NCBI GenBank assembly: GCA_964401045.1
Contig: CAYNXB010000108.1
Span: forward strand, 1 to 7,046
Direction: 5' to 3'
Origin: CAYNXB01 sp964401045
GTDB lineage: Bacteria > Pseudomonadota > Alphaproteobacteria > Sphingomonadales > Sphingomonadaceae
DNA length: 7,046 bases
Part shown: in pieces, positions 1 through 5,255 of the stretch
Layout of the letters: every line of letters begins with the position of its first letter
Numbering within the stretch: the stretch's first letter is position 1
The notes under the pieces: model-generated
Databases searched by the model: none
What the model was told of the DNA's origin: nothing
The model's input: the letters and a program-made list of their open reading frames with translations, nothing else
Translations under genes and position numbers: made by a program

Positions 1-48
1 GGCCCTCGGTTTTGGAGACCGATGCTCTACCAGCTGAGCTACACCCCT
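1..48 (-). tRNA. tRNA-Trp (CCA anticodon), 3' part cut by window edge
   Basis: Read on the minus strand, the sequence starts AGGGGTGTAGCTCAGC at position 48. This is an acceptor strand followed by a canonical D-arm (GTAGCTCAGCTGGTAGAGC). The anticodon stem-loop follows: CGGTCTCCAAAACCG, with anticodon CCA preceded by T and followed by AA. The molecule runs off the window before the T-arm, so only about the first 48 nucleotides are visible. It decodes UGG. In many bacteria tRNA-Trp is followed by secE and nusG, which would lie beyond the left edge; that is not visible here. Confidence 0.95.
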
Positions 49-62
49 GCAGCCGGGCTGGG

Positions 63-91
63 CCTCTAGGGCCACCTGCGCGCGATGGCAA
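63..91 (-). promoter_or_regulatory. candidate sigma70 promoter for tRNA-Trp
   Basis: On the minus strand TTGCCA (positions 91-86, five of six matches to TTGACA) is separated by 17 nt from TAGAGG (68-63, a weak -10). The tRNA 5' end lies 15 nt further on, which suits a short 5' leader. The spacing and position are good but the -10 box is poor, so this is a candidate only. Confidence 0.35.
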
Positions 92-119
92 GGCGGATAC
101 CATCTGATAGGACATGCCG

Positions 120-893
120 ATGCACGCACCCGCCCTGCAGCCGATTCCCCCGGACATGCTGCTGCTCGCCTATCGCAGCGGCATCTTTCCGATGGCCGAT
201 AGCCGCGACGATCCGGAGGTATTCTGGGTCGAGCCGCGCGTGCGGGCGATCCTGCCGCTCGAGGGGTTTCACCTGTCACGTTCGCTTGCGAAGGTGCTGC
301 GGCGGGACAAGTTTCGCGTCACCTGCAACGCGGCGTTCGATCGGGTGATCGCCGCCTGCGCCGCGCCCCGCGCCGATCATCCTGAAAGCTGGATCAGCGC
401 GCGGATCGAGGAGAGCTACCGCCAGCTGCACGCGATGCGCCACGCCCATTCGATCGAATGCTGGCGTCGCGATGAAGATGGGGGCCAGGATCTGGTGGGC
501 GGGCTCTACGGCGTCGGGTTCGACCGGGTTTTCTGTGGCGAGAGCATGTTCAGTCGCGCCACCGACGCCTCCAAGGTCGCGCTCGCCTGGCTGGTGGCGG
601 CGCTACGGCGCGGCGGTGGGGGCCTGCTCGATTGCCAGTTCATGACCGGGCACCTCGCCTCGATGGGCGCGGTCGAGATCAGTCAGCAGCGCTACCTCAG
701 GCTGCTCGCCGCCGCTCAGGCCGGGTCACCGGCAGGCGTGGCCGCGGGCGTTGGCGTAGCTGCCGGCTCGCTCGCGTCATCGCCGGGCGCGGCGTTGGCA
801 CTGCCGGACGCGTTCGACCTGTTGCTGCTGGATGCCGGGAAATCGGGCGCGCCGGGGAACTCCATCGTGCAGTCCTTGACCCACACGTCATAG
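120..893 (+). CDS. aat: Leucyl/phenylalanyl-tRNA-protein transferase
   Basis: This cytosolic enzyme transfers Leu or Phe from aminoacyl-tRNA to the N-terminal Arg or Lys of proteins, marking them for ClpS/ClpAP degradation (bacterial N-degron pathway). The protein has 257 residues. Family hallmarks are the N-terminal LLLAYRSGIFPMAD, the VFWVEPRVRAILPL block, GGLYGV near residue 127, GESMFSR near 140-146 with the conserved Glu, and the DCQFMTGHLASMGAVEIS block near 171-188 with the active-site-region Gln. An ATG at 114 is also in frame. The ATG at 120 is preferred because AGGA at 109-112 sits 7 nt before it but only 1 nt before 114. The core ends near residue 200. A 55-60 residue tail, first Ala/Gly-rich and then ending IVQSLTHTS, overlaps the convergent DUF2155 gene. 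Confidence 0.95.
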   Translation: MHAPALQPIPPDMLLLAYRSGIFPMADSRDDPEVFWVEPRVRAILPLEGFHLSRSLAKVLRRDKFRVTCNAAFDRVIAACAAPRADHPESWISARIEESYRQLHAMRHAHSIECWRRDEDGGQDLVGGLYGVGFDRVFCGESMFSRATDASKVALAWLVAALRRGGGGLLDCQFMTGHLASMGAVEISQQRYLRLLAAAQAGSPAGVAAGVGVAAGSLASSPGAALALPDAFDLLLLDAGKSGAPGNSIVQSLTHTS

Positions 894-1327
894 ACCGGGT
901 GCTCCACGACGTTGAGGCTCGGGTTGTTCTTGAACAGCCAGCCCGAAAACACGCGGTGCCATGCGAGGCGCGCCCCGGCCGACAGCCTTTCCTGCACCAG
1001 CACCTGGACGAACGCGCCGGTTTCGGGCGGGTTTTCCCACGGCGCGGTGCGCTCGCAGCTCGCCAGGCGGACGATGACGTTGCCGACCCTGCGCGATTCG
1101 CCGGGCTTCATCTGGATGTCCTGCGCGATGTTGTTGCGCTTGTTGAGCAGCCCGAGCGTAGCGACTCGCTCCGCAAGCGGCGTCCCGACCCCCGGGTCGA
1201 CCAAGCGCGGCGGCGGCACCGGGGCGGCGTATTCTTCCGGCACTTCGGTTTCCTGCCCTTGGGGCACGCCCGGTTCCTGCGAGCAGGCGGCCAGCAGCGG
1301 CAGCAGCGCGAGGAACCGCAGCTTCAT
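716..1327 (-). CDS. DUF2155 family lipoprotein
   Basis: A 203-residue protein of unknown function. The N-terminus has a lipoprotein signal peptide (MKLRFLALLPLLAAC) with the lipobox cysteine at residue 15, so it is probably an exported lipid-anchored protein. After a Pro-rich linker comes a DUF2155-type domain at about residues 55-155. It contains MKPGESRRVGNVIVRLASC, FSGWLFKNNPSLNVVEHP and VYDVWVKDC, and has a cysteine pair at 91 and 153 that could form a disulfide in the periplasm. The C-terminal 45 residues are Ser/Ala/Pro-rich and look disordered. The start at 1327 is chosen because the reading frame upstream is antisense to the NDUFA12 gene and because the signal peptide begins here. The gap to the NDUFA12 stop is 2 nt, with TGAGG as a weak ribosome site, which suggests translational coupling. 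The 3' end overlaps aat by 178 bp. Confidence 0.9.
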   Translation of the reverse strand: MKLRFLALLPLLAACSQEPGVPQGQETEVPEEYAAPVPPPRLVDPGVGTPLAERVATLGLLNKRNNIAQDIQMKPGESRRVGNVIVRLASCERTAPWENPPETGAFVQVLVQERLSAGARLAWHRVFSGWLFKNNPSLNVVEHPVYDVWVKDCTMEFPGAPDFPASSSNRSNASGSANAAPGDDASEPAATPTPAATPAGDPA

Positions 1328-1329
1328 CC

Positions 1330-1731
1330 TCAGGCGTCCGGGGACCAGGCTTCGTAATCGCCCGCCGCGCGCGCGCGCTGCCCCCCGCGTTCGAGCGCAC
1401 CCGCCGGGCGATAGGCCGCCGCGGTGCCGGTGGCGTTGGGCGTGTAGTCGGCTTCCCAGATCTTGGCAGGGGCAAGGTGGCTCTCGGGCAGCGCGTCGTA
1501 CGATCCGTGAAGCCAGCCGTGCCATTCGGGCGGCACCCGGCTGGCGTCGTTGGCGCCATTGTAGATCACCCAGCGCTTCTCGCGGCCGTCAGGGCCCTTC
1601 TTGTCCTTTGCGCGGTAATACTTGTTGCCCTGCGCGTCGGTGCCGACGTGCTCGCCATTGAGCGCGCTGAACAGGGAGGTACCGATCGTCGCGCCGTCCC
1701 ACCAGGTGAAGATTTTCGAGAGCATGCCCAT
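1330..1731 (-). CDS. NDUFA12-like NADH:ubiquinone oxidoreductase accessory subunit
   Basis: A 133-residue homologue of the mitochondrial complex I accessory subunit NDUFA12 (17.2 kDa, B17.2). It is a supernumerary subunit associated with the peripheral arm of respiratory complex I in alphaproteobacteria and mitochondria. Visible family blocks are the N-terminal MGMLSKIFTWWDGATIGT, GTDAQGNKYYR near residues 30-40, RWVIYNGANDASRVPPEWHGWLH at 53-75, and a C-terminal PNATGTAAAYRPAG. The length is typical for the bacterial members. The start at 1731 (MGMLSK) fits the family, although a second ATG lies 6 nt inside and neither has a good Shine-Dalgarno. It is probably co-transcribed with the DUF2155 gene 2 nt downstream and follows the DUF192 gene after 52 nt. 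No other complex I genes are in the window. Confidence 0.93.
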   Translation of the reverse strand: MGMLSKIFTWWDGATIGTSLFSALNGEHVGTDAQGNKYYRAKDKKGPDGREKRWVIYNGANDASRVPPEWHGWLHGSYDALPESHLAPAKIWEADYTPNATGTAAAYRPAGALERGGQRARAAGDYEAWSPDA

Positions 1732-1768
1732 GGCGCTGCGCGTTAGCCGCAGCGGGCGCGGGGGCGCA

Positions 1769-1784
1769 AGCGCGTTCGCGCGCT
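1769..1784. other. perfect 6-bp GC hairpin between DUF192 and NDUFA12 genes
   Basis: AGCGCG (1769-1774), loop TTCG, CGCGCT (1779-1784) form a perfect inverted repeat that touches the stop codon of the DUF192 gene. In the minus-strand transcript the loop is CGAA and the stem is followed by only two U residues, so it is not a convincing intrinsic terminator. It could slow RNA decay or mark a weak attenuator between the two genes of the cluster. Confidence 0.35.
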
Positions 1785-2266
1785 CACCAGGTTACCGTAT
1801 CGCCCGGGCCGATGCCGAGCTGGGCGGTACGCCCACCGTTGAGTTCGAGCACCGCGATCACCGGCGCCCCGGACGGGCGCGAATCGAGCGAATAGGGCTC
1901 GGCATTGGCGATGATGTTCACGATCCGGTGGTCCGGGCCGATGAACACCATGTCGAGCGGGATCACCGTGTTGCGCATCCAGAACGCGCGTTGCTGCGCG
2001 GGTTCCTTGGGGAATATCATGCCCTCATCGGGCCCCATCTCGGTGCGGAACATCAAGCCGCGCTCCTGCTCCTTGTCGCTCTCGGCCACCTCGACGCGGA
2101 AGCGATGCGTCTTGCCGTCGTGCGCGATGGCGAGCGGGATGACCCGCAGCCCGGACACCGGGTGCGTCGAGGGCGCGTCGGGAGTCGGGGCAGCACCTGC
2201 CTGCGGCGAACAGGCTGCGAGCAGCAGGGCTGGAACGGCAAGCAGGCGAACAAGCAGCATCTTCAT
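1784..2266 (-). CDS. DUF192 family lipoprotein
   Basis: A 160-residue protein. A short signal peptide ends in LLLAAC with the lipobox cysteine at residue 19, followed by a Pro/Ala-rich linker, so a lipid-anchored periplasmic protein is likely. The DUF192 domain occupies about residues 50-160. Its landmarks are VEVAESDKEQERGLMFR, EGMIFPKEP, the signature FWMRNTVIPLDMVFI at 95-109, and VLELNGGRTAQLGIGPGDTV near the end. The molecular function of the family is not known to me. The gene begins 5 nt after the recX stop, with GAGG at the end of recX about 10 nt before the ATG, so it is probably translated from the same mRNA. MKMLL at 2266 is preferred; a second ATG (MLLV) lies two codons downstream. 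Confidence 0.92.
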   Translation of the reverse strand: MKMLLVRLLAVPALLLAACSPQAGAAPTPDAPSTHPVSGLRVIPLAIAHDGKTHRFRVEVAESDKEQERGLMFRTEMGPDEGMIFPKEPAQQRAFWMRNTVIPLDMVFIGPDHRIVNIIANAEPYSLDSRPSGAPVIAVLELNGGRTAQLGIGPGDTVTW

Positions 2267-2271
2267 GGTAC

Positions 2272-2829
2272 CTAATCCTCTGCCTCGGCCGCCCAGGCTT
2301 CGGCCGCCTCCACGCTGGCGGCATCCACCAATTGGCGCGCGCTGTCGAGGGGGTGTCCGGCGCGCAACATCGCCGCGACCTGCTTTTCGCGCACCGTGCG
2401 GTCGAGTCCGGGCTGACCATAGGGCCCGAAGCGGCGCTTGCGGGCCATCGCCAGAGCGGCGGCGCGCGCTTCGCCCGGAGCGGGGCGAACCGCCTCGCGC
2501 ACTTCCTCGTCGATGCCCGCCGCGTAGAGCGCTTGGCCGATTCGCCGCTGGCCGTAGCCGCGCCGGAGCAGCCCGCCCGAGCGCGCGCGGGCGTAGGCTT
2601 CATCGTCGATGTAGCCGAGCCCAACCAGCCGGGCGACGGTGCCAGCCACGTCCGGCTGGCCTTCGCCGCTCCAGCCGCGCTCGCGCAGCTTGCGCGCAAG
2701 ATAGCCCTCGAGCCGCGCCGCACTGGTGGCGAAACGCGCGACATAGCCAAGCGCCAGCTCCTCGAACGCGCGCGGATCGAGCGGCTTCGGCGGGCGCTTC
2801 TGGTTGCGTTTGTAACTTTCTTTCGCCAT
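2272..2829 (-). CDS. recX: Regulatory protein RecX
   Basis: RecX binds RecA filaments and limits their extension, so it modulates homologous recombination and the SOS response in the cytoplasm. The 185-residue product has the family's helical repeats: ALGYVARFATSAARLEGYLARKL at about 26-48, the signature LGYIDDEAYARA at 71-82, and GYGQRRIGQALYAAGI at 91-106. A last repeat with LRAGHPLDSARQLVD lies near 155-169, and the basic N-terminus is usual. AAGG lies 5 nt before the ATG at 2829. I see no recA in the window and no recognisable alphaproteobacterial LexA box upstream. It is the first gene of a compact minus-strand cluster and diverges from the acyl-AMP ligase gene. Confidence 0.92.
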   Translation of the reverse strand: MAKESYKRNQKRPPKPLDPRAFEELALGYVARFATSAARLEGYLARKLRERGWSGEGQPDVAGTVARLVGLGYIDDEAYARARSGGLLRRGYGQRRIGQALYAAGIDEEVREAVRPAPGEARAAALAMARKRRFGPYGQPGLDRTVREKQVAAMLRAGHPLDSARQLVDAASVEAAEAWAAEAED

Positions 2830-2879
2830 CTGGCCTTATTCGTGCCACACTCCGATCAGAATGGGAAAGTCCGCGTTAG

Positions 2880-2900
2880 GCATGGCTGGGGAGGCCATGC
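2880..2900. promoter_or_regulatory. perfect 7-bp inverted repeat in divergent intergenic region
   Basis: GCATGGC (2880-2886), a 7-nt spacer, and GCCATGC (2894-2900) form a perfect dyad between the divergent starts of recX (2829) and the acyl-AMP ligase (2976). The position and size would suit an operator for a dimeric regulator acting on either gene, or a leader hairpin. I could not identify convincing -35/-10 boxes around it on either strand. Confidence 0.35.
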
Positions 2901-2975
2901 AGGGTGTAACAACCGGCGCAAGCCATTGTGCCAACTGGGATTGCGACACAGGAAACGACGGGTTCTCACACACCT

Positions 2976-4715
2976 ATGACCGACGCCGCCCTTACGCCGA
3001 CGCCGAACCGCTGCGCCTTGCCGCGCCGTTTCTCCGACTTCGCCACCTTCGTCGAGGCGCTCGATTACGCTGCGCAAGGCGCGCGCGGGCTCAATTTCCA
3101 CGACGCCCGCGGCGCGCTGGTGCGCGCATATTCCTACCGCGAGCTGCGGGAGGACGCACTGGCGATGGCGCGCCGCCTGGCTGCGCACGGCATCCGGCCG
3201 GGTGACCGCGTGGCGCTGATCGCGGATACCGGTCCTGAATTCGCCAGCCTGTTCTGCGGCACGATCTACGCCGGCGCGTGGCCGGTGCCGCTGCCTTTGC
3301 CGACCAGCTTCGGCGGCAAGGAGAACTACATCGACCAGATCGCGGTCCAGATGCAGAGCGCCGATCCGGCGATCCTGCTCTACCCGGCCGAGATTTCCGA
3401 CATGGCCGAAGCCGCGGCCGACCGGCAGGGCTGCGCCCGCGCCGAGTTCGAGGCGTTCGCGGCCGAGAGCGCTCCCGATTGCGAGCTGCCCGCCCCCGCG
3501 CCCGACGACATCTGCTACCTGCAGTATTCGAGCGGATCGACCCGTTTCCCGCACGGCGTGGCGGTGACCCACGAGGCCCTGCTCAACAACCTGCGCGGAC
3601 ACGGCGTGGGCATGAAGCTGGAGCCGGACGACCGCTGCGTCAGCTGGCTGCCGTGGTATCACGACATGGGGCTGGTCGGCTGCCTGCTCTCGCCGATCGC
3701 CAACCAGATGTCGACCGACTACCTCAAGACCGAGCATTTCGCGCGTCGGCCCCTCGCCTGGCTCGATCTCGTCAGCCGCAACCCGGGCACCACGCTCTCC
3801 TATTCGCCGACCTTCGGTTACGACATCTGCGCCCGCCGCATCTCGAGCCAGAGCCAGGTGCAGGAACGGTTCGACCTCGCCCGCTGGCGCATCGCCGGCA
3901 ACGGCGCCGACATGATCCGTCCGGACGTGATGCAGGGCTTCGTCAACGCCTTCGCCGACGCCGGGTTCAAGGCGAGCGCGTTCCTGCCCAGCTACGGCCT
4001 CGCCGAAGCGACCCTTGCGGTGACGATCATGCCGCCGGGCGAAGGCATCCGCGTCGAGCTGGTCGAGGAAGAGCGGCTTTCCGGCTCCCCGCGCGACCTC
4101 TCGCGTCCCGCGCGCTACCGCGCAATCGTCAATTGCGGCAAGCCGGTGCTCGACATGGAAGTCGAGATCCGCGGCGAAGATGGCACGGCGAGAACGGACC
4201 ATCAGATCGGCAAGGTCTGGTGCAAGGGCCCGAGCGTGATGCATTCCTACTTCCGCGACGAGCAGGCGACCGATGCCGCGCTGGTCGGCGGTTGGCTCGA
4301 CACCGGCGACATGGGCTACATGGCCGACGGCTACCTGTTCATCGTCGGCCGGGCGAAGGACATGATCATCATCAACGGCAAGAACCACTGGCCGCAGGAC
4401 ATCGAGTGGGCCGTGGAGCAATTGCCGGGCTTCCACCAGGGCGATATCGCCGCCTTCGCGCTCGAAACCGACAGCGGCGAGGAAACCGCCGCGGTGCTGG
4501 TCCACTGCCGCGTATCCGACCCGGAGGAGCGCGTGCGCCTGCACGAACAAATCCGCGAGAAGGTCCGCTCGATCACCGGCATGAACTGCGTGATCGAACT
4601 GGTGCCCCCGCGCACCCTGCCCCGCACCAGCTCGGGCAAGCTCAGCCGCGCCAAGGCGAAGACGCTGTACCTCACGGGCGAGATCGAGCCTTACAAGCTG
4701 CCCGTCGCGGCCTAA
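2976..4715 (+). CDS. Fatty-acyl-AMP ligase / acyl-ACP synthetase-like enzyme
   Basis: This enzyme of the ANL adenylate-forming superfamily activates a fatty acid with ATP to acyl-AMP, probably for transfer to an acyl carrier protein. Adenylation motifs occur in order: A3 QYSSGSTR at about 183-190, WLPWYHDMG at 224-232, YGLAEATL at 340-347, GWLDTGD at 439-445, and the hinge region GRAKDMIIINGKN at 458-470. The C-terminal SSGKLSR carries the catalytic Lys near 555. The P-loop form SSGSTR-x-P-x-GV, the DMGLVG block and the length of 579 residues resemble fatty-acyl-AMP ligases more than classical acyl-CoA ligases. No carrier or polyketide domain is fused. The ATG at 2976 gives the MTDAALTP start I expect for the family; a GTG at 2928 would add 16 residues. 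Neither has a good Shine-Dalgarno. The acyl acceptor is unknown; a role in ceramide or outer-membrane lipid synthesis is possible. Confidence 0.88.
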   Translation: MTDAALTPTPNRCALPRRFSDFATFVEALDYAAQGARGLNFHDARGALVRAYSYRELREDALAMARRLAAHGIRPGDRVALIADTGPEFASLFCGTIYAGAWPVPLPLPTSFGGKENYIDQIAVQMQSADPAILLYPAEISDMAEAAADRQGCARAEFEAFAAESAPDCELPAPAPDDICYLQYSSGSTRFPHGVAVTHEALLNNLRGHGVGMKLEPDDRCVSWLPWYHDMGLVGCLLSPIANQMSTDYLKTEHFARRPLAWLDLVSRNPGTTLSYSPTFGYDICARRISSQSQVQERFDLARWRIAGNGADMIRPDVMQGFVNAFADAGFKASAFLPSYGLAEATLAVTIMPPGEGIRVELVEEERLSGSPRDLSRPARYRAIVNCGKPVLDMEVEIRGEDGTARTDHQIGKVWCKGPSVMHSYFRDEQATDAALVGGWLDTGDMGYMADGYLFIVGRAKDMIIINGKNHWPQDIEWAVEQLPGFHQGDIAAFALETDSGEETAAVLVHCRVSDPEERVRLHEQIREKVRSITGMNCVIELVPPRTLPRTSSGKLSRAKAKTLYLTGEIEPYKLPVAA

Positions 4716-4751
4716 CTCGTTCAGAGGCTGCGCCGCTACTCAACAGCCGCC

Positions 4752-4787
4752 GTGCTGTCCGCTTTGGGTGGAAAGCGAACATTGCAC
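4752..4787 (+). repeat. palindromic intergenic repeat, copy 1
   Basis: An imperfect hairpin. The inner stem CGCTTT (4760-4765) / AAAGCG (4772-4777) surrounds a GGGTGG loop and is extended by TGT/ACA after one mismatch and by GTGC/GCAC after a TT bulge. Translated, it gives SALGGKRTL, which resembles the spurious 'MSAFGGKRTL'-type peptides often annotated in sphingomonads, so I take it for a member of a dispersed repeat family (memory, not searched). It lies 36 nt after the acyl-AMP ligase stop. It lacks a U-tract and so is not a standard terminator, though it may protect the mRNA 3' end. Confidence 0.6.
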
Positions 4788-4802
4788 TCCGAGGACGAAG
4801 CC

Positions 4803-4827
4803 GGAACAAGAGACACGTCGACCAGTT
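4803..4827 (+). promoter_or_regulatory. candidate EcfG-type general-stress promoter
   Basis: GGAAC at 4803-4807 is followed after 17 nt by GTT at 4825-4827. This matches the known alphaproteobacterial EcfG/SigT consensus GGAAC-N16/17-CGTT except that the C before GTT is A. It is on the coding strand, 75 nt before the ATG of the response regulator, giving a predicted leader of about 65-70 nt. By rough estimate this pattern would occur by chance about 0.4 times on both strands of the whole window but less than 0.01 times in this intergenic region in this orientation. Confidence 0.5.
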
Positions 4828-4870
4828 ATCTCGTATCACCAGTCCCATCCGGCTTTGGTGCTGGAGAGCC

Positions 4871-4899
4871 GTGGCGCGCTCCCACTCGCGGAGCGCCAC
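4871..4899 (+). promoter_or_regulatory. leader hairpin sequestering the Shine-Dalgarno of the response regulator
   Basis: GTGGCGCGCTCC (4871-4882) pairs with GGAGCGCCAC (4890-4899), ten base pairs with a 2-nt GC bulge and loop CACTCGC, ending 2 nt before the ATG at 4902. The GGAG at 4890-4893 is the only good Shine-Dalgarno (8 nt spacing) and is fully paired with CTCC. As drawn, the ribosome site is closed, which would permit translational control by temperature, a small RNA or a protein. The structure was derived by eye without energy calculation. Confidence 0.5.
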
Positions 4900-4901
4900 T
4901 G

Positions 4902-5255
4902 ATGCATGCACTTATCATCGAGGACGAACCCTTAATCGCGATGGCCATTGAGGAGGCGCTCCGGGAATGCGGCTTCACTTCGTTCGACTTTGCGGCCACT
5001 GCTGACGCGGCGGTCACCGCCGCTCGACGCAAATGTCCGGACGTGATTACCGCCGACCTCAAACTGAGCCCCGGCTGTGGGATCACAGCGGTTCAGACGA
5101 TATGTTCCGAGCGACCGCTACCCTTCTTTTTCATTTCGGGTTCGCCCGGTGAGGTCAGAGTTCGGATGCCGGGTCATGTTTTGGTCGAGAAGCCATTCGA
5201 AGCCCGTCATGTTACAGATGCGATCAAGCTGACTTTAGGGGGCAGAGATGGTTGA
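4902..5255 (+). CDS. Single-domain (CheY-like) response regulator
   Basis: A 117-residue receiver domain with no output domain, so it acts by protein contact or as a phosphate relay or sink in the cytoplasm. Receiver residues are present: the acidic cluster E7-D8-E9 (IIEDEP), phosphoacceptor D52 (ITADLKL), the Ser at 79 (FFFISGS), and K97 (VEKPF). The stretch LPFFFISGSPG recalls, but does not match, the PFxFATGY signature of the FAT GUY receivers of alphaproteobacterial stress signalling. The ATG at 4902 is chosen because the domain begins at once with MHALIIEDEP and GGAG lies 8 nt upstream; a longer frame from a GTG at 4752 would translate the repeat and leader. The stop overlaps the kinase start by 8 nt, so both are coupled and very likely cognate. 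Confidence 0.92.
   Translation: MHALIIEDEPLIAMAIEEALRECGFTSFDFAATADAAVTAARRKCPDVITADLKLSPGCGITAVQTICSERPLPFFFISGSPGEVRVRMPGHVLVEKPFEARHVTDAIKLTLGGRDG

Noticed and set aside
1328..1525. N-terminal extension of the DUF2155 protein
   Set aside because: The extension overlaps the NDUFA12 gene in another frame and would place a clear lipoprotein signal peptide in the interior of the protein.
1983..2006. GGAAC-N16-GTT on the minus strand inside the DUF192 gene
   Set aside because: It matches the EcfG spacing but sits within conserved DUF192 coding sequence (around FWMRNTVIP), about 250 nt from the next start; a chance match is likely.
2856..4550. 564-residue open frame on the minus strand
   Set aside because: It lies almost wholly opposite the acyl-AMP ligase gene, is rich in Arg/His/Asp/Val as expected for the antisense of GC-rich codons, and shows no recognisable domain.
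4752..4901. N-terminal extension of the response regulator from GTG 4752
   Set aside because: It would translate the palindromic repeat and leader hairpin, and the receiver domain begins exactly at the ATG 4902 with a good Shine-Dalgarno.
3278..4951. 557-residue open frame on the plus strand
   Set aside because: It is a frame-shifted reading of the acyl-AMP ligase gene, Arg/Pro-rich with no motif, and runs into the next intergenic region.
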